From positions 22,774 to 86,773 of the forward strand of contig NZ_JABBXA010000013.1 of NCBI RefSeq assembly GCF_014161445.1: a stretch of 64,000 nt of DNA, written 5' to 3'. Origin of the DNA: Microbispora sp. H13382. Its GTDB lineage: Bacteria; Actinomycetota; Actinomycetes; Streptosporangiales; Streptosporangiaceae. Each line of letters opens with the position of its first letter. Within the stretch, counting starts at the first letter, position 1. Below are positions 24,719-34,232 of the stretch, in pieces. The translations under genes were made by a program, and so were the position numbers. The notes beneath the pieces are model-generated. The model worked only from the letters and a program-made list of their open reading frames with translations, ran no database searches and had not been told where the DNA came from.

Positions 24719-26230
24719 ATGGCCGCACCCGCGCCGATCCTGCGGATGAGCGGGATCGGCAAGCAGTTCCCCGGCGTGAAGGCACTGGACGGCGTCGACT
24801 TCCGGCTGCTGCCGGGCGAGGTCCACGCCCTGATGGGGGAGAACGGCGCCGGTAAGTCGACCCTGATCAAGGTGCTGACCGGCGTGTACGACATCGACGC
24901 CGGCGAGATCGAGTTGGAGGGCAGGCGCGTCGTCTTCCACAGCCCGCTCGCCGCCCAGCAGGCGGGCATCAGCACCGTCTACCAGGAGGTCAACCTCTGC
25001 ACCAACCTGTCGGTGGCGGAGAACATCTTCATCGGCCGCGAGCCGCGCCGTTTCGGCCGGATCCAGTGGCAGAAGATGCGCCGCCGGGCGGCGGAGATCC
25101 TCGCCCGCCTCGAACTCGACCTCGACGTGTCGGCCCCTCTGTCGTCGTACTCGCTGGCGATCCAGCAGATGGTGGCGATCGCACGCGCGGTGGACATCGA
25201 CGCGAAGGTGCTCATCCTCGACGAGCCGACCTCCAGCCTGGACGCCGGGGAGGTCGCCCAGCTCTTCCGGGTGATGCGCCGCCTCAAGGAGGAGGGCATC
25301 GCGATCCTGTTCGTCTCGCACTTCCTCGACCAGGTCTACGAGATCTCCGACCGGATGACGATCCTGCGCAACGGCAAGCTCGTAGGGGAGTACCTCACGA
25401 GCGAGCTGAGCCAGGTCGAGCTGGTCGGCAAGATGATCGGCCGTGAGCTGGCCGACCTGGAGAAGCTGGAGGGCCGCCCGCCGGCCCGCGAGGCCGCGCC
25501 GTTGGTGGAGGCCGTCGAGCTGGGCCGCTCCGGGGCGATCGAGCCGTTCACGCTCACCATCCACGAGGGCGAGGTCGTCGGCCTGGCCGGGCTGCTCGGC
25601 TCGGGCCGTACGGAGGTCGCCCGGCTGCTGTTCGGGGCCGACCACGCGGGCACGGGCACGTTGCAGATCGGCGGTGAGCAGGTCAGCTTGCGCACGCCCC
25701 GAGCTGCGGTCTCCCGGAAGCTGGCCTTCTGCTCGGAGAACCGGCGGGCCGAGGGGCTCGTCCCCGACCTCACCGTCCGCGAGAACCTCATCCTCGCCCT
25801 GCAGGCCGCGCGCGGCTGGACCCGGCCGATCCCGCGGCGCAAGCAGGACGAGTTGGTCGACAAGTACATCGCCGCGCTGAACATCCGCCCGGCCAACCCC
25901 GACCAGCTCATCAGGAATCTCAGCGGCGGCAACCAGCAGAAGGTGCTGCTGGCCCGCTGGCTCATCCTGGAGCCCCGCCTGCTCATCCTCGACGAGCCGA
26001 CCCGCGGCATCGACGTCGGCGCCAAGGCCGAGATCCAGCGCCTGGTCGCCGAGCTCTCCGACGGCGGGATGGCCGTGCTGTTCATCTCCGCCGAACTGGA
26101 GGAGGTGCTGCGGCTCAGCCACAAGGTCGGCGTGCTGCGCGACCGCAAGCTGGTCGCCCAGATCGACAACGACGAACGCCTGACCACCGACAGCCTGACG
26201 GAGACGATCGCGAGCGGAGCTCGGTCATGA
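24719..26230 (+). CDS. CUT2 sugar ABC transporter ATPase, YtfR type
   Basis: A 503-residue duplicated ATPase. The first nucleotide-binding domain has P-loop GENGAGKST and Walker B LILDEPTSSLD but a divergent signature (LSSYSLAIQQ). The second has a degenerate P-loop GLLGSGRTE but a normal LSGGNQQKV signature and [11 protein letters not shown]. This asymmetric pattern is standard for carbohydrate uptake family 2 ATPases. The ATG is preceded by GAGGAGAGAGG. A 225-bp spacer after the binding-protein gene contains a hairpin. The downstream permease start overlaps its stop, so the three genes are coupled. Confidence 0.94.
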   Translation: MAAPAPILRMSGIGKQFPGVKALDGVDFRLLPGEVHALMGENGAGKSTLIKVLTGVYDIDAGEIELEGRRVVFHSPLAAQQAGISTVYQEVNLCTNLSVAENIFIGREPRRFGRIQWQKMRRRAAEILARLELDLDVSAPLSSYSLAIQQMVAIARAVDIDAKVLILDEPTSSLDAGEVAQLFRVMRRLKEEGIAILFVSHFLDQVYEISDRMTILRNGKLVGEYLTSELSQVELVGKMIGRELADLEKLEGRPPAREAAPLVEAVELGRSGAIEPFTLTIHEGEVVGLAGLLGSGRTEVARLLFGADHAGTGTLQIGGEQVSLRTPRAAVSRKLAFCSENRRAEGLVPDLTVRENLILALQAARGWTRPIPRRKQDELVDKYIAALNIRPANPDQLIRNLSGGNQQKVLLARWLILEPRLLILDEPTRGIDVGAKAEIQRLVAELSDGGMAVLFISAELEEVLRLSHKVGVLRDRKLVAQIDNDERLTTDSLTETIASGARS

Positions 26231-27273
26231 GAGGGTTCCTCAAACATCGCCTGTTCTGGCCCCTGGTGATCCTGGTCGCGCTGCTGGCGCTGAACCTGTT
26301 CTTCACCGACAACTTCTTCAAGGTCCAGATGAAGGAGGGGCACCTCTACGGCAGCCTGATCGACATCGTCCGGTTCGGCGCTCCTCTGATCCTGGTGTCG
26401 CTCGGCATGACGCTCGTCATCGCCACCAGCGGCATCGACCTGTCGGTCGGTTCCGTCGTGGCGATCGCCGGCGCCCTGGCCTGCCTGCGCATCAGCGACC
26501 TGTCGGACCAGAAGTCGGTGTCCGGCGTGCTCGGGGCCGTGGGCCTCGCGCTCGTGCTGTCGGTGGTCCTCGGCGCGTGGAACGGCTTCCTCGTCGCGGG
26601 CATCGGGATCCAGCCGATCATCGCGACGCTGATCCTGATGGTCGCCGGGCGCGGTCTGGCGCAGCTCATCACCGACGGCCAGATCACTACGGTGAACAGC
26701 TCGCCGTACAAGCTGATCGGCGGTGGTTACTGGCTGACGCTGCCGTTCGGCATCATCATCGTGGCGGTGGTCCTCGCCCTCACCGCGTTCCTCACCCGGC
26801 GGCTGGCGCTGGGCCTGCTGATCGAGTCCGTCGGCGGCAACGCCGAGGCGAGCCGGCTGGCCGGCATCAGCGCCCGCGGCGTGCTGATCACGGTCTACGC
26901 CTTCTGCGGGCTGTGCGCCGGCATCGCGGGCCTGATGATCAGCTCGAACGTCTCCAGCGCCGACGGCAACAACGCCGGCCTGTGGATCGAGCTGGACGCC
27001 ATCCTCGCCGTCGTCATCGGAGGCACCTCGCTGGCCGGCGGCCGGTTCTCCCTGAGCGGCACCGTGCTGGGCGCCCTCATCATCCAGACGCTGACCACCA
27101 CGATCTACTCGATCGGCGTTCCGCCGGAGACCACGTTGCTGTTCAAGGCGCTCGTGGTGACCGTGGTCTGCCTGATCCAGTCCCCGGCCTTCCGCGCGAA
27201 GGTCTTCCAACGCCGCATGCGCCCGGTCGAGGCGCGCCCGGCGACCGAAGAGAAGGTGAGGGTCTCGGCGTGA
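26227..27273 (+). CDS. CUT2 sugar permease, YtfT type
   Basis: A 348-residue membrane permease of the BPD_transp_2 (AraH/RbsC) family, with about eight to ten helices. Family signatures are ATSGIDLSVGSVVAIAGAL near residue 58 and AVVIGGTSLAGGRFSLSGTVLG near 260. It starts at the ATGA overlap with the ATPase gene. Together with the next gene it would form a heterodimeric channel, as with YtfT/YjfF. The C-terminal tail is polar and cytosolic. Confidence 0.93.
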   Translation: MRGFLKHRLFWPLVILVALLALNLFFTDNFFKVQMKEGHLYGSLIDIVRFGAPLILVSLGMTLVIATSGIDLSVGSVVAIAGALACLRISDLSDQKSVSGVLGAVGLALVLSVVLGAWNGFLVAGIGIQPIIATLILMVAGRGLAQLITDGQITTVNSSPYKLIGGGYWLTLPFGIIIVAVVLALTAFLTRRLALGLLIESVGGNAEASRLAGISARGVLITVYAFCGLCAGIAGLMISSNVSSADGNNAGLWIELDAILAVVIGGTSLAGGRFSLSGTVLGALIIQTLTTTIYSIGVPPETTLLFKALVVTVVCLIQSPAFRAKVFQRRMRPVEARPATEEKVRVSA

Positions 27274-28259
27274 CGAGCATCACCGGCCTGCCGGGCCTGC
27301 ATCGCACGGTCCCGCAGAAGTACATCCCGGTCCTGGTGACCGCGGGCCTGTTCGTGGCGATGTTCGTGGCGGGAGGCATCCGCTACGAGAACTTCGCCAC
27401 CGGGCAGATCATCCTCAACGTCTTCATCGACAACGCCTTCCTGCTGGTGGTCGCGGTCGGGATGACGTTCGTCATTCTCACCGGCGGCATCGACCTGTCG
27501 GTCGGGTCCGTCGTCGCGCTCTCCACCATGATCGCGGCGAGTCTGCTGAAGGACGGCTGGCCGGCGTTGGGGGTCATCGTCCTGGTGCTGGTGATCGGCG
27601 CGGTGCTGGGCCTGGGCATGGGCGCGATCATTCACTACTTCGAGATCCAGCCGTTCATCGTCACGCTGGCCGGGATGTTCCTCGCGCGCGGCCTGTGCTA
27701 CACGATCAGCACCGACTCGATCCCGATCGAGAACGAGACGTTCACCGCGATCGCCCAGACGCGGATCGGCCTCGGCGGCGACCTGTCGGTCTCCCCGAGC
27801 GCGCTGATCGCCGTCGTGGTCGTGCTGATCGCGGCGTTCGTGCTGCACTACACCCGGCTCGGCCGCAACGTCTACGCGACCGGCGGCAGCGAGCAGTCGG
27901 CGCTCCTGATGGGCCTTTCGGTGGCCCGCACGAAGATCTCCGTCTACACGATCAGCGGCTTCTGCTCCGCCCTCGGCGGCCTGCTGTTCGCCTTCTACTC
28001 CCTGTCGGGCTACGGGCTCGGCGCCGTCGGCATGGAACTGGACGCGATCGCGGCGGTCGTCATCGGCGGCACGCTCCTCACCGGCGGCAGCGGCTATCTG
28101 CTCGGCACCGTGCTCGGCGTGCTCGTGCTCGGCCTGATCCAGACGATCATCAGTTTCGAGGGCACGCTGAGCTCGTGGTGGACCAAGATCTTCATCGGGG
28201 TGCTGCTGTTCGCCTTCATCCTGCTGCAACGGCTGTTCTTGGGTGGCTCACGCCGTTGA
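27270..28259 (+). CDS. CUT2 sugar permease, YjfF type
   Basis: A 329-residue permease paralogous to the preceding one, with LTGGIDLSVGSVVALSTM and AVVIGGTLLTGGSGYLLGTVLG. The GTG start at 27270 overlaps the previous stop as GTGA; the frame is open far upstream but only this start gives a normal permease. Pairing of two different permeases is the hallmark of the YtfQRT-YjfF/GafABCD system, which favours furanose forms of galactose and arabinose. The gene ends 157 bp before the second binding-protein gene. Confidence 0.93.
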   Translation: MTSITGLPGLHRTVPQKYIPVLVTAGLFVAMFVAGGIRYENFATGQIILNVFIDNAFLLVVAVGMTFVILTGGIDLSVGSVVALSTMIAASLLKDGWPALGVIVLVLVIGAVLGLGMGAIIHYFEIQPFIVTLAGMFLARGLCYTISTDSIPIENETFTAIAQTRIGLGGDLSVSPSALIAVVVVLIAAFVLHYTRLGRNVYATGGSEQSALLMGLSVARTKISVYTISGFCSALGGLLFAFYSLSGYGLGAVGMELDAIAAVVIGGTLLTGGSGYLLGTVLGVLVLGLIQTIISFEGTLSSWWTKIFIGVLLFAFILLQRLFLGGSRR

Positions 28260-28279
28260 GCACCGCGACACACCGACGA

Positions 28280-28306
28280 TGCATCTATAGATTTGGCAAA
28301 GATGCA
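28280..28306. repeat. Inverted repeat before the second transporter
   Basis: TGCATCT (28280-28286) and AGATGCA (28300-28306) with a 13-base spacer containing TATAGAT. The surroundings are AT-rich for this genome. No TGTTAGCG-type operator is found here, so this may mark a separate promoter or a different regulator's site. Confidence 0.4.
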
Positions 28307-28416
28307 GGTCACATCAGTGCACTTTGGGCCGATTTGGTAGGTTCTGTGAACCCACTCCCTCCAATGGCAGCAGCCGCACCCAGCTCTGCCGCGCCCTCAC
28401 TAACAAGGAGAAGCAC

Positions 28417-29526
28417 ATGAGATTGGCACGTATCGGGGGCGTGGTGTCCGCCATCGCGGTCGCCCTGACCATGACGGCCTGCGGCTCCAGCCAGAAGACG
28501 GTGGACGCCGAGGCCTCGGCGTCCACGGCCGCCGGCAACGCCGGCGCCCTGATCGGCGTCACCATGCCGACGAAGTCGTCCGAGCGCTGGATTCACGACG
28601 GCGACAACGTCAAGCAGCAGCTCGAGAAGCTGGGCTACCAGGTCGACCTCCAGTACGCGGAGAACGACATCCCGACCCAGGCGAACCAGATCGAGAACCA
28701 GATCACCAAGGGCGCCAAGCTCCTGATCATCGCCTCGATCGACGGCACCGCGATCACCTCGCAGCTGCAGCAGGCCGCGGACAACAAGATCCCGGTGATC
28801 GCCTACGACCGGCTCATCCGCAACAGCCCGAACGTCGACTACTACGCCACCTTCGACAACTTCAAGGTCGGCGTGCAGCAGGCGACGTCGCTGCTGAAGG
28901 GCCTCGGCGTCGAGGACGGCAAGAAGGGGCCGTTCAACGTCGAGCTGTTCGGCGGCTCGCCGGACGACAACAACGCGACCTTCTTCTGGAACGGCGCCAT
29001 GTCGGTGCTGCAGCCGAAGATCGACGACGGCACGCTGGTGATCAAGAGCGGCCAGACGGACTTCAAGCAGGCCGCCATCCTCCGGTGGGACCCCGCCACC
29101 GCGCAGAAGCGCATGGAGGACATCGTCACCAAGACCTACACCGGCGACACCAAGATCGACGGCGTGCTCTCCCCGTACGACGGGCTGTCCATCGGCATCC
29201 TGTCGGCGCTGAAGAGCTCCGGCTACGGCAAGCCGTACCCGATCGTCACCGGCCAGGACGCCGAGCTTCAGTCGGTCAAGTCGATCATCGCCGACGAGCA
29301 GTACTCCACCATCTTCAAGGACACCCGCAACCTCGCTGAGCAGACCGTGAAGATGGCCGACGCGGTGCTGAAGGGCGAGAAGCCCGAGGTGAACAACGAG
29401 AAGGACTACAACAACGGCGTCAAGGTCGTTCCGTCGTACCTGCTGGACCCGGTGATCGTCGACAAGGGCAACTACAAGGACGTCCTCGTCGGCAGCAACT
29501 ACTACACCGAGGACCAGCTCAAGTAG
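28417..29526 (+). CDS. Sugar-binding lipoprotein, ChvE/XylF type
   Basis: A 369-residue binding lipoprotein with lipobox LTMTAC (Cys about 22). The mature sequence resembles Chv[49 protein letters not shown], and the C-terminal [11 protein letters not shown]. ChvE-type proteins bind pyranose sugars such as arabinose, galactose, xylose and glucose. AAGGAG lies 6 bases before the ATG. The open frame extends to 28324, but the signal sequence fixes the start. It belongs to the second transporter of the locus and lacks a recognisable arabinose operator of its own. Confidence 0.93.
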   Translation: MRLARIGGVVSAIAVALTMTACGSSQKTVDAEASASTAAGNAGALIGVTMPTKSSERWIHDGDNVKQQLEKLGYQVDLQYAENDIPTQANQIENQITKGAKLLIIASIDGTAITSQLQQAADNKIPVIAYDRLIRNSPNVDYYATFDNFKVGVQQATSLLKGLGVEDGKKGPFNVELFGGSPDDNNATFFWNGAMSVLQPKIDDGTLVIKSGQTDFKQAAILRWDPATAQKRMEDIVTKTYTGDTKIDGVLSPYDGLSIGILSALKSSGYGKPYPIVTGQDAELQSVKSIIADEQYSTIFKDTRNLAEQTVKMADAVLKGEKPEVNNEKDYNNGVKVVPSYLLDPVIVDKGNYKDVLVGSNYYTEDQLK

Positions 29527-29533
29527 GGGATCC

Positions 29534-29561
29534 GGGCCCGGGGAGGCGTCTCCCCGGGCCC
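29534..29561 (+). terminator. Intra-operon hairpin after the second binding protein
   Basis: A perfect 12-bp stem (GGGCCCGGGGAG and its complement) with loop GCGT, 7 bases after the stop and 18 bases before the ATPase start. There is no T run. It mirrors the hairpin of the first transporter operon. Confidence 0.65.
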
Positions 29562-29579
29562 TCCCTGAGCGAGGGGCAT

Positions 29580-31109
29580 ATGACCGAGCACATCTTGCGG
29601 ATGAGCGGGATCACCAAGACGTTCCCGGGAGTGAAGGCGCTGCAGGACGTCAACCTGTCCGTGCGGCGGGGCGAGATCCACGCGATCTGCGGCGAGAACG
29701 GCGCGGGCAAGTCGACGCTGATGAAGGTGCTGTCCGGGGTCTACCCGCACGGCGAGTACGAAGGTGAGATCACCTTCGAGGGCAGGCGCTGCGAGTTCGG
29801 CGGCATCCGCGACAGCGAGCACGCGGGCATCGTCATCATCCACCAGGAGCTGGCGCTCAGCCCGCAGCTGTCGATCGCCGAGAACATCTTCCTGGGCAAC
29901 GAGCGCGCCAAACGCGGCGTGATCGACTGGAACCGCACCAACTACGAGGCCGGCGAGCTGACGAAGCGGGTCGGCCTGCGCGAGAATCCGACGACGCTCA
30001 TCTCCGACATCGGCGTGGGCAAGCAGCAGCTCGTGGAGATCGCCAAGGCGCTGTCGAAGGAGGTCAAGCTCCTCATCCTCGACGAGCCGACCGCGGCGCT
30101 GAACGACGACGATTCGGCGCACCTGCTCGACCTGCTGCGCGGGCTCAGGGACGAGGGCATCACCTGCGTGATCATCTCGCACAAGCTCAACGAGGTGATC
30201 GCCATCGCCGACGCCGTCACGATCATCCGTGACGGCCGCACGATCGAGACGCTCGACATGGCCGGCGACGACGTGACCGAGGACCGCATCATCTCCGGCA
30301 TGGTCGGCCGCGCTCTCGACAACCGCTTCCCGGAACGGGAGCCGGCGATCGGCGAGGAGGCGTTCCGGATCGAGGACTGGACGGTCTACAGCCCCAGCCA
30401 GCCCGGCAGGAAGGTGGTCGACGGGGCCTCTCTCAGGCTGCGCCGCGGGGAGATCGTGGGGCTCGCGGGGCTGATGGGCGCCGGACGCACCGAACTGGCG
30501 ATGAGCGTGTTCGGGCGGACGTACGGGACGCACATCTCCGGCCGGATCTTCAAGGACGGCAAGCCGATCGAGATCCGCACCGTCCAGGACGCGATCAAGC
30601 ACGGCATCGCCTACGCCACCGAGGACCGCAAGAGGTACGGCCTCAACCTCATCGAGGACATCAAGCGGAACGTCAGCGCCGCCGGGCTCAGGGGCCTGTC
30701 CCGGCGCGGGTGGGTCAACGAGAACGAGGAATTCCGCGTCGCCGAGCAGTTCCGCAAAAGCATGAACATCAAGGCGCCCGGCGTGAACAGCGTCGTCGGC
30801 AAGCTGAGCGGCGGCAACCAGCAGAAGGTCGTGCTCTCCAAGTGGATCCTGACCGAGCCGGACGTGCTCATCCTCGACGAGCCCACGAGGGGCATCGACG
30901 TCGGTGCGAAGTACGAGATCTACACGATCATCAACCGCCTGGCCGACCAGGGCAAGGCCGTACTGATGATCTCTTCTGAGCTGCCTGAGCTGCTTGGCTT
31001 GTGCGACCGCATCTACACCCTCTCCGAGGGGCGCGTCACCGGGGAAGTGCCGCGCGGGGAAGCCACGCAGGAACGCCTCATGTATCTCATGACCAAGGGA
31101 CAGGAGTAG
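29580..31109 (+). CDS. CUT2 sugar ABC transporter ATPase, GguA/MmsA type
   Basis: A 509-residue double ATPase. The first domain has GENGAGKST and [11 protein letters not shown]. The second has the degenerate P-loop GLMGAGRTE and an intact LSGGNQQKV with [11 protein letters not shown]. The segment [19 protein letters not shown] and the [10 protein letters not shown] block are typical of GguA/XylG-like proteins. ATG 29580 follows GAGGGG. The permease gene starts 5 bases after its stop. It energises uptake by the ChvE-like system at the cytosolic face. Confidence 0.94.
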   Translation: MTEHILRMSGITKTFPGVKALQDVNLSVRRGEIHAICGENGAGKSTLMKVLSGVYPHGEYEGEITFEGRRCEFGGIRDSEHAGIVIIHQELALSPQLSIAENIFLGNERAKRGVIDWNRTNYEAGELTKRVGLRENPTTLISDIGVGKQQLVEIAKALSKEVKLLILDEPTAALNDDDSAHLLDLLRGLRDEGITCVIISHKLNEVIAIADAVTIIRDGRTIETLDMAGDDVTEDRIISGMVGRALDNRFPEREPAIGEEAFRIEDWTVYSPSQPGRKVVDGASLRLRRGEIVGLAGLMGAGRTELAMSVFGRTYGTHISGRIFKDGKPIEIRTVQDAIKHGIAYATEDRKRYGLNLIEDIKRNVSAAGLRGLSRRGWVNENEEFRVAEQFRKSMNIKAPGVNSVVGKLSGGNQQKVVLSKWILTEPDVLILDEPTRGIDVGAKYEIYTIINRLADQGKAVLMISSELPELLGLCDRIYTLSEGRVTGEVPRGEATQERLMYLMTKGQE

Positions 31110-31114
31110 CTCGA

Positions 31115-32374
31115 ATGAGCAGCATCACGCCCGCCGACGTACAGGTCGGCGCCATGGGCGACGGGGGATCGCCACGGCAGCCGGGACGGGTGTCGCTCGG
31201 CGGACTGTCGATCAACCTGCGCTCGAGCGGTATCTACATCGCCTTCGCGCTGATCATTGTGCTGTTTTCGGTGCTGACCGACGGCGCGTTGCTCCAGCCG
31301 CAGAACATCTCCAACATCATCGTCCAGAACTCCTACGTCCTGATCCTCGCGATCGGGATGATCCTGGTCATCATCGCCGGGCACATCGACCTGTCGGTCG
31401 GCTCGGTGGTCGCGGTCACCGGAGCGCTGGCCGCCGTGCTCATGGTGAACATGGGCATGCCCTGGCCGCTGGCCCTGCTGGTCACGATCATCGCCGGTGG
31501 GGTGATCGGGGCCTGGCAGGGATACTGGATCGCGTACTTCGGCATCCCCGCGTTCATCGTGACTCTGGCCGGCATGCTGCTGTTCCGGGCGCTGACCCTG
31601 ACCGTGCTGGGCAACCAGGGCATCGGCCCGTTCCCCGACCAGGTCCGCACGCTGGCGAACGGCTTCACCGACGGCTACCTCGGCAACGTCGGCCTCGGTC
31701 CGCTCGGCGGCGCGGACCTGTTCAGCCTGTTGATCGGCCTGATCGCGATCGCCGGCATGGTCGTGGCGCAGTGGCGTACGCGCAATGCCCGGAAGGGCTA
31801 CGGCCAGTCGGTCGAGCCCGTTGCGCTGTTCGCGCTGAAGATGGCCGCCGGAGCCGCGCTGATCCTCTTCGTCGTGGTGCAGCTCGCCCGTTTCAAGAAC
31901 CTGCCATGGGTGCTGGTGCTGCTGGCCGTGCTCGTGCTGGGATATTCGCTGATGGCCAATCGCACGGTGTTCGGCCGGCAGATCTACGCGATCGGCGGCA
32001 ACCTGCAGGCGGCCGTGATGTCCGGTGTGAAGGTCAAGTCCGTCGTCTTCTGGATCTTCGTCAACATGGGCGTGCTCTCGGCCATCGCCGGCGTCATCTT
32101 CGCCGGCCGGCTCAATCAGGCGGGTCCCACGGCGGGCAACAGCTTCGAGCTGGACGCGATCGCGGCGGCCTTCATCGGCGGCGCTGCCGTGCAGGGCGGC
32201 GTGGGCAAGGTCGTGGGCGCCATCACCGGTGGTCTGATCATGGCGGTCATCAACAACGGCATGTCCCTGATCGGCTCGCCCAGTGAGCGGGTCATGCTCG
32301 TCAAGGGCGCCGTCCTGCTCGCCGCCGTGGCGTTCGACGTGTGGACCAAGCGCAGGGCAGGTGCCTCACGCTGA
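31115..32374 (+). CDS. CUT2 sugar permease, GguB/MmsB type
   Basis: A 419-residue permease, longer than the YtfT-type proteins, as usual for GguB/XylH, with about 12 hydrophobic segments. IAGHIDLSVGSVVAVTGAL and AAFIGGAAVQGGVGKVVGAI are the family motifs. A polar N-terminal stretch of about 38 residues precedes the first helix. ATG 31115 is chosen; the long open frame upstream overlaps the ATPase gene. A single permease type implies a homodimeric channel, unlike the first transporter. About 200 bp separate it from araB. Confidence 0.93.
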   Translation: MSSITPADVQVGAMGDGGSPRQPGRVSLGGLSINLRSSGIYIAFALIIVLFSVLTDGALLQPQNISNIIVQNSYVLILAIGMILVIIAGHIDLSVGSVVAVTGALAAVLMVNMGMPWPLALLVTIIAGGVIGAWQGYWIAYFGIPAFIVTLAGMLLFRALTLTVLGNQGIGPFPDQVRTLANGFTDGYLGNVGLGPLGGADLFSLLIGLIAIAGMVVAQWRTRNARKGYGQSVEPVALFALKMAAGAALILFVVVQLARFKNLPWVLVLLAVLVLGYSLMANRTVFGRQIYAIGGNLQAAVMSGVKVKSVVFWIFVNMGVLSAIAGVIFAGRLNQAGPTAGNSFELDAIAAAFIGGAAVQGGVGKVVGAITGGLIMAVINNGMSLIGSPSERVMLVKGAVLLAAVAFDVWTKRRAGASR

Positions 32375-32581
32375 TCGAATAGTCGCCGACAGGAAACCTA
32401 TCGAGGGCAGGATCGACGCCTGGAGCACCGCTCCGCAGCACGCAGGTCGTCATCGCATCGAGGTGCTGGTGAGATCAGCGCGGGACCCACCGCGACGAGC
32501 GCCTGCTCCTGAGAGCCGGCTTGGTGGTGAGGCCGAGGCCCCTGGACATGATCCGGATGCCCCACAGTCCCTGGAGTTCAA

Positions 32582-32595
32582 TGTGAACGCTAACA
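32582..32595. promoter_or_regulatory. LacI operator over the araB start codon
   Basis: TGTGAACGCTAACA matches 12 of 14 positions of the locus operator and includes the GTG start (32583-32585) of araB. A repressor bound here would act as a roadblock or cover the start region of the template. Confidence 0.6.
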
Positions 32596-34232
32596 ACAAC
32601 CGCTATGTCATCGGCGTCGACTACGGCACGCTGTCCGGGCGTGCGGTCGTGGTGCGGGTGAGCGACGGCGAGGAGGTGGGCGGCGCCGTCCACGAGTACG
32701 CCCACCGCGTGATCGAGGACGCGCTGCCGGGCTCCGGCGTCCGTCTCGGCCCCGACTGGGCCCTGCAGTCGCCGGCCGACTGGATCGACGTGCTTCGGCA
32801 CGCCGTGCCGAAGGCGCTGGCCGCCGCCCAGGTCCCGGCCGAGCAGGTGATCGGCATCGGCACGGACTTCACGGCCTGCACGATCCTGCCCGCCACCGCC
32901 GACGGCCACCCGTTGTGCGAGGAGCTCCCCGAACGGCCGCACGCCTGGCCGAAGCTCTGGAAGCACCACGCGGCGCAGCCCCACGCCGACCGCATCAACG
33001 CGCTGGCCGCCGAGCGCGGCGAGCCGTGGCTGCCGCGGTACGGCGGCAAGATCTCCTCCGAGTGGGCCTTCGCCAAGGGCCTGCAGCTGCTGGAGGAGGA
33101 CCCGGAGCTGTACGACCGGGCCGACCGCTGGATCGAGGCGGCCGACTGGATCATCTGGCAGCTCACCGGGGTGGAGACCCGCAACGTCTGCACCGCCGGG
33201 TACAAGGCCATCCACCAGGACGGCGGCTATCCGTCCGAGGACTTCCTGGCCGCGCTCAATCCCGCCTTCTCCGGTTTCACCCGCAAGCTCGGCCAGGGTC
33301 TCGCTCCGCTCGGCGGCCTCGCCGGTCAGCTGACCGCGCGGGCCGCCGAGTGGACGGGGCTGCCCGAGGGCATCGCGGTCGCGGTCGGCAACGTCGACGC
33401 ACACGTCACCGCCGCGGCGGCCGACGCCGTGCGGCCGGGCCAGATGGTCGCCATCATGGGCACCTCGACCTGCCACGTCATGTGCTCCGACCAGCTCGCC
33501 GAGGTCCCCGGCATGTGCGGCGTCGTGCGCGACGGCATCGTCCCCGGGCTGTGGGGCTACGAGGCGGGCCAGTCCGCCGTCGGCGACATCTTCGCCTGGT
33601 ACGTGGACAACTGCGTGCCCGCGTCGTACGCCGAGAGGGCGGCGGAGGCGGGAGTCGGCCTGCACGAGTACCTGACCTCCCTCGCCGCCGAGCAGAAGGT
33701 CGGCCAGCATGGGCTGGTCGCGCTCGACTGGCACGGCGGCAATCGCTCGGTCCTGGTCGACCACACCCTGTCCGGCGTCATCGTCGGGCAGACGCTCGCC
33801 ACCCGCCCGGAGGACGTCTACCGCGCGCTCATCGAGGCCACCGCGTTCGGCGCCCGGACGATCGTGGAGACGTTCGAGGCGTCGGGGGTGCCGGTCGAGG
33901 AGTTCGTGGTCGCCGGCGGCCTGCTCAAGAACCACTTCCTCATGCAGACGTACGCCGACGTGCTGCGCCGCCCGCTGTCGGTGATCGGCTCCGACCAGGG
34001 GCCGGCCCTCGGCTCGGCGATCCACGCCGCCGTCGCGGCGGGCGCCTACCCCGACATCACGGCCGCCGCGGCGGCGATGGGCAAGCGCGACGCCGCCGCC
34101 TACGTGCCCGACGCCGGGCGGGCCGACGCCTACGACCGGCTGTACGCCGAATATCGCAGGCTGCACGACCACTTCGCGGACGGTGGCATGCTCCACCGGC
34201 TCCGCGCGATCAGGAACGAGGCCAGTGCATGA
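32583..34232 (+). CDS. araB: L-ribulokinase
   Basis: Phosphorylates L-ribulose to L-ribulose-5-phosphate in the cytosol. The 549-residue FGGY kinase begins with the ATP-phosphate loop GVDYGTLSGRAVVV and has GTDFTACT, the FGGY_C segments IMGTSTCHVM and VVAGGLLKNHFLMQTYADVL. GTG 32583 with GGAG at 32573-32576 gives a normal AraB N-terminus; upstream codons of the open frame (to 32283) belong to the mmsB-like end and spacer. The start codon lies inside a LacI-type operator. araD overlaps its stop as ATGA. Confidence 0.95.
   Translation: MNANNNRYVIGVDYGTLSGRAVVVRVSDGEEVGGAVHEYAHRVIEDALPGSGVRLGPDWALQSPADWIDVLRHAVPKALAAAQVPAEQVIGIGTDFTACTILPATADGHPLCEELPERPHAWPKLWKHHAAQPHADRINALAAERGEPWLPRYGGKISSEWAFAKGLQLLEEDPELYDRADRWIEAADWIIWQLTGVETRNVCTAGYKAIHQDGGYPSEDFLAALNPAFSGFTRKLGQGLAPLGGLAGQLTARAAEWTGLPEGIAVAVGNVDAHVTAAAADAVRPGQMVAIMGTSTCHVMCSDQLAEVPGMCGVVRDGIVPGLWGYEAGQSAVGDIFAWYVDNCVPASYAERAAEAGVGLHEYLTSLAAEQKVGQHGLVALDWHGGNRSVLVDHTLSGVIVGQTLATRPEDVYRALIEATAFGARTIVETFEASGVPVEEFVVAGGLLKNHFLMQTYADVLRRPLSVIGSDQGPALGSAIHAAVAAGAYPDITAAAAAMGKRDAAAYVPDAGRADAYDRLYAEYRRLHDHFADGGMLHRLRAIRNEASA

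Noticed and set aside
32283..32582. Longer N-terminus for AraB
   Set aside because: The extra codons overlap the permease gene and a non-conserved spacer; GTG 32583 with GGAG gives a normal AraB.
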